Positions 63,575 to 64,000 of a stretch of 64,000 bases of DNA are shown here, one piece after another. The notes beneath the pieces are model-generated. The model searched no databases. It saw only the letters and a list, made by a program, of their open reading frames with translations, and was not told where the DNA came from. The DNA comes from Sphingopyxis panaciterrulae (GTDB lineage: Bacteria > Pseudomonadota > Alphaproteobacteria > Sphingomonadales > Sphingomonadaceae): NCBI RefSeq assembly GCF_014199295.1, contig NZ_JACIJH010000002.1, positions 329,001 through 393,000 of the forward strand. The letters run 5' to 3'. Position 1 is the first letter of the stretch, and every line of letters begins with the position of its first letter. The position numbers and the translations under genes are program-made.

Positions 63575-64000
63575 ATGTCGAGCCAGGCCGCTCCTCTGAC
63601 CGGTGCTCCCGCACCCACGTTGCGTGCCGAATTCGGCGCGACGATGGCGCTCGCCTGGCCGCTGGCGGCGGCGAATCTGCTGCAGATGATGGTGCATGCG
63701 ATCGACGTGATCTTCGTCGCGCGGCTCGGCGAGGCGTCGCTCGCCGCCGCATCGCTTGCCATTTCGATCTTCGGCCTGCTGCTGTGGACCAGCACCGGCC
63801 TCGTCGGCGCGGCAGCGCCGCTGATTGCGGCCGAACTCGGGCGGCGCAAGCACGCGGTGCGCGAGGTACGGCGCACGGTGCGCATGGCGCTGTGGCTCAG
63901 TCTGCTCGTCGCGATCGCTGCGATGGGCGTCTGTGCGGCGGGCGGAGCGATCATGCGCGCGACGGGGCAGGCGCCCGAACTGTCGGCGCATGCGTCCGGC
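63575..64000 (+). CDS. MATE family efflux transporter, N-terminal part (truncated by window edge)
   Basis: The first 142 codons are present. After a short leader come TM helices containing MALAWPLAAANLLQMMVHAI and DVIFVARLGEASLAAASLAI, the usual first MATE segment (P-x-x-x-x-x-L, then D-x-x-x-V/A-R-L-G), and SIFGLLLWTSTGLVGAAAPL with the G-x-x-x-A-x-x-P pattern. It is an Na+- or H+-driven multidrug exporter of NorM type. The start follows the Pycsar-like gene by 122 bases. Confidence 0.9.
   Translation, partial: MSSQAAPLTGAPAPTLRAEFGATMALAWPLAAANLLQMMVHAIDVIFVARLGEASLAAASLAISIFGLLLWTSTGLVGAAAPLIAAELGRRKHAVREVRRTVRMALWLSLLVAIAAMGVCAAGGAIMRATGQAPELSAHASG

Overview
The window looks like chromosomal DNA of a sphingomonad alphaproteobacterium, most likely Sphingopyxis or a close relative. 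DNA is GC-rich and nearly every gene is housekeeping or family-typical. The strongest taxonomic clue is a serine palmitoyltransferase that matches the Sphingomonas paucimobilis enzyme family residue for residue around the active site, next to a dedicated acyl carrier protein. Other clues are the PhyR/NepR general stress pair, TonB-dependent receptors and several families of short palindromic repeats typical of this order. I see no tRNA, rRNA, CRISPR array, prophage or intact insertion sequence.

Layout. 1-4.1 kb: start of a TonB receptor, then clpX, clpP and obg, all on the minus strand. 4.3-13.6 kb: a TetR regulator divergent from a ferritin-like hydrolase, an orphan exported protein, a TPR/secretin-like lipoprotein with a two-component pair, and an NfeD/SPFH pair. 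13.6-20.7 kb: a citE-like gene remnant, an M28 peptidase, class II DAHP synthase, and an overlapping arsC-like/GDPD/aldo-keto reductase operon. 20.8-27.3 kb: panB, then yfgM-bamB-der-tusA, an Hpt protein and a DUF418 membrane protein. 27.6-32.8 kb: a COQ4-like gene, DUF72, a secreted deoxyribosyltransferase-like protein, purL and a YdjM-like hydrolase. 32.8-40.5 kb: xseB, ispA, coaD, a cyclophilin, queA and tgt, with a GGDEF/EAL/PilZ protein and a broken hemerythrin gene between the two queuosine genes. 40.5-48 kb: nepR and phyR back to back, glnE, bcp, a DUF455 protein, an M23 peptidase, an ErpA-type protein and xthA. 48.1-51.7 kb: a more A/T-rich two-gene unit (multipass membrane protein plus TonB receptor) with a Fur-like box in its promoter.

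51.8-62.8 kb is the most interesting stretch. It holds a GNAT-type acyltransferase, a fatty acid desaturase, LptG and LptF, a DUF2141 protein, a diacylglycerol/ceramide-kinase-like enzyme, a Tam41-like nucleotidyltransferase, a hybrid histidine kinase, serine palmitoyltransferase and its acyl carrier protein. Sphingomonads carry glycosphingolipids in place of LPS, so this reads as a combined locus for making the sphingoid base, acylating and phosphorylating or activating it, and moving the product to the outer membrane. The grouping is visible in the sequence; the pathway assignments for the kinase, nucleotidyltransferase, GNAT and LptFG are inference. The window ends with a lone Pycsar-effector-like membrane protein and the start of a MATE transporter.

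Regulatory signals that can be read directly include a sigma-32-like promoter before clpP, a CIRCE-like (but not CIRCE) inverted repeat over the clpX promoter, one 20-bp operator shared by the TetR/hydrolase promoter and the COQ4-like gene promoter 22 kb away, and an EcfG-type promoter before nepR.
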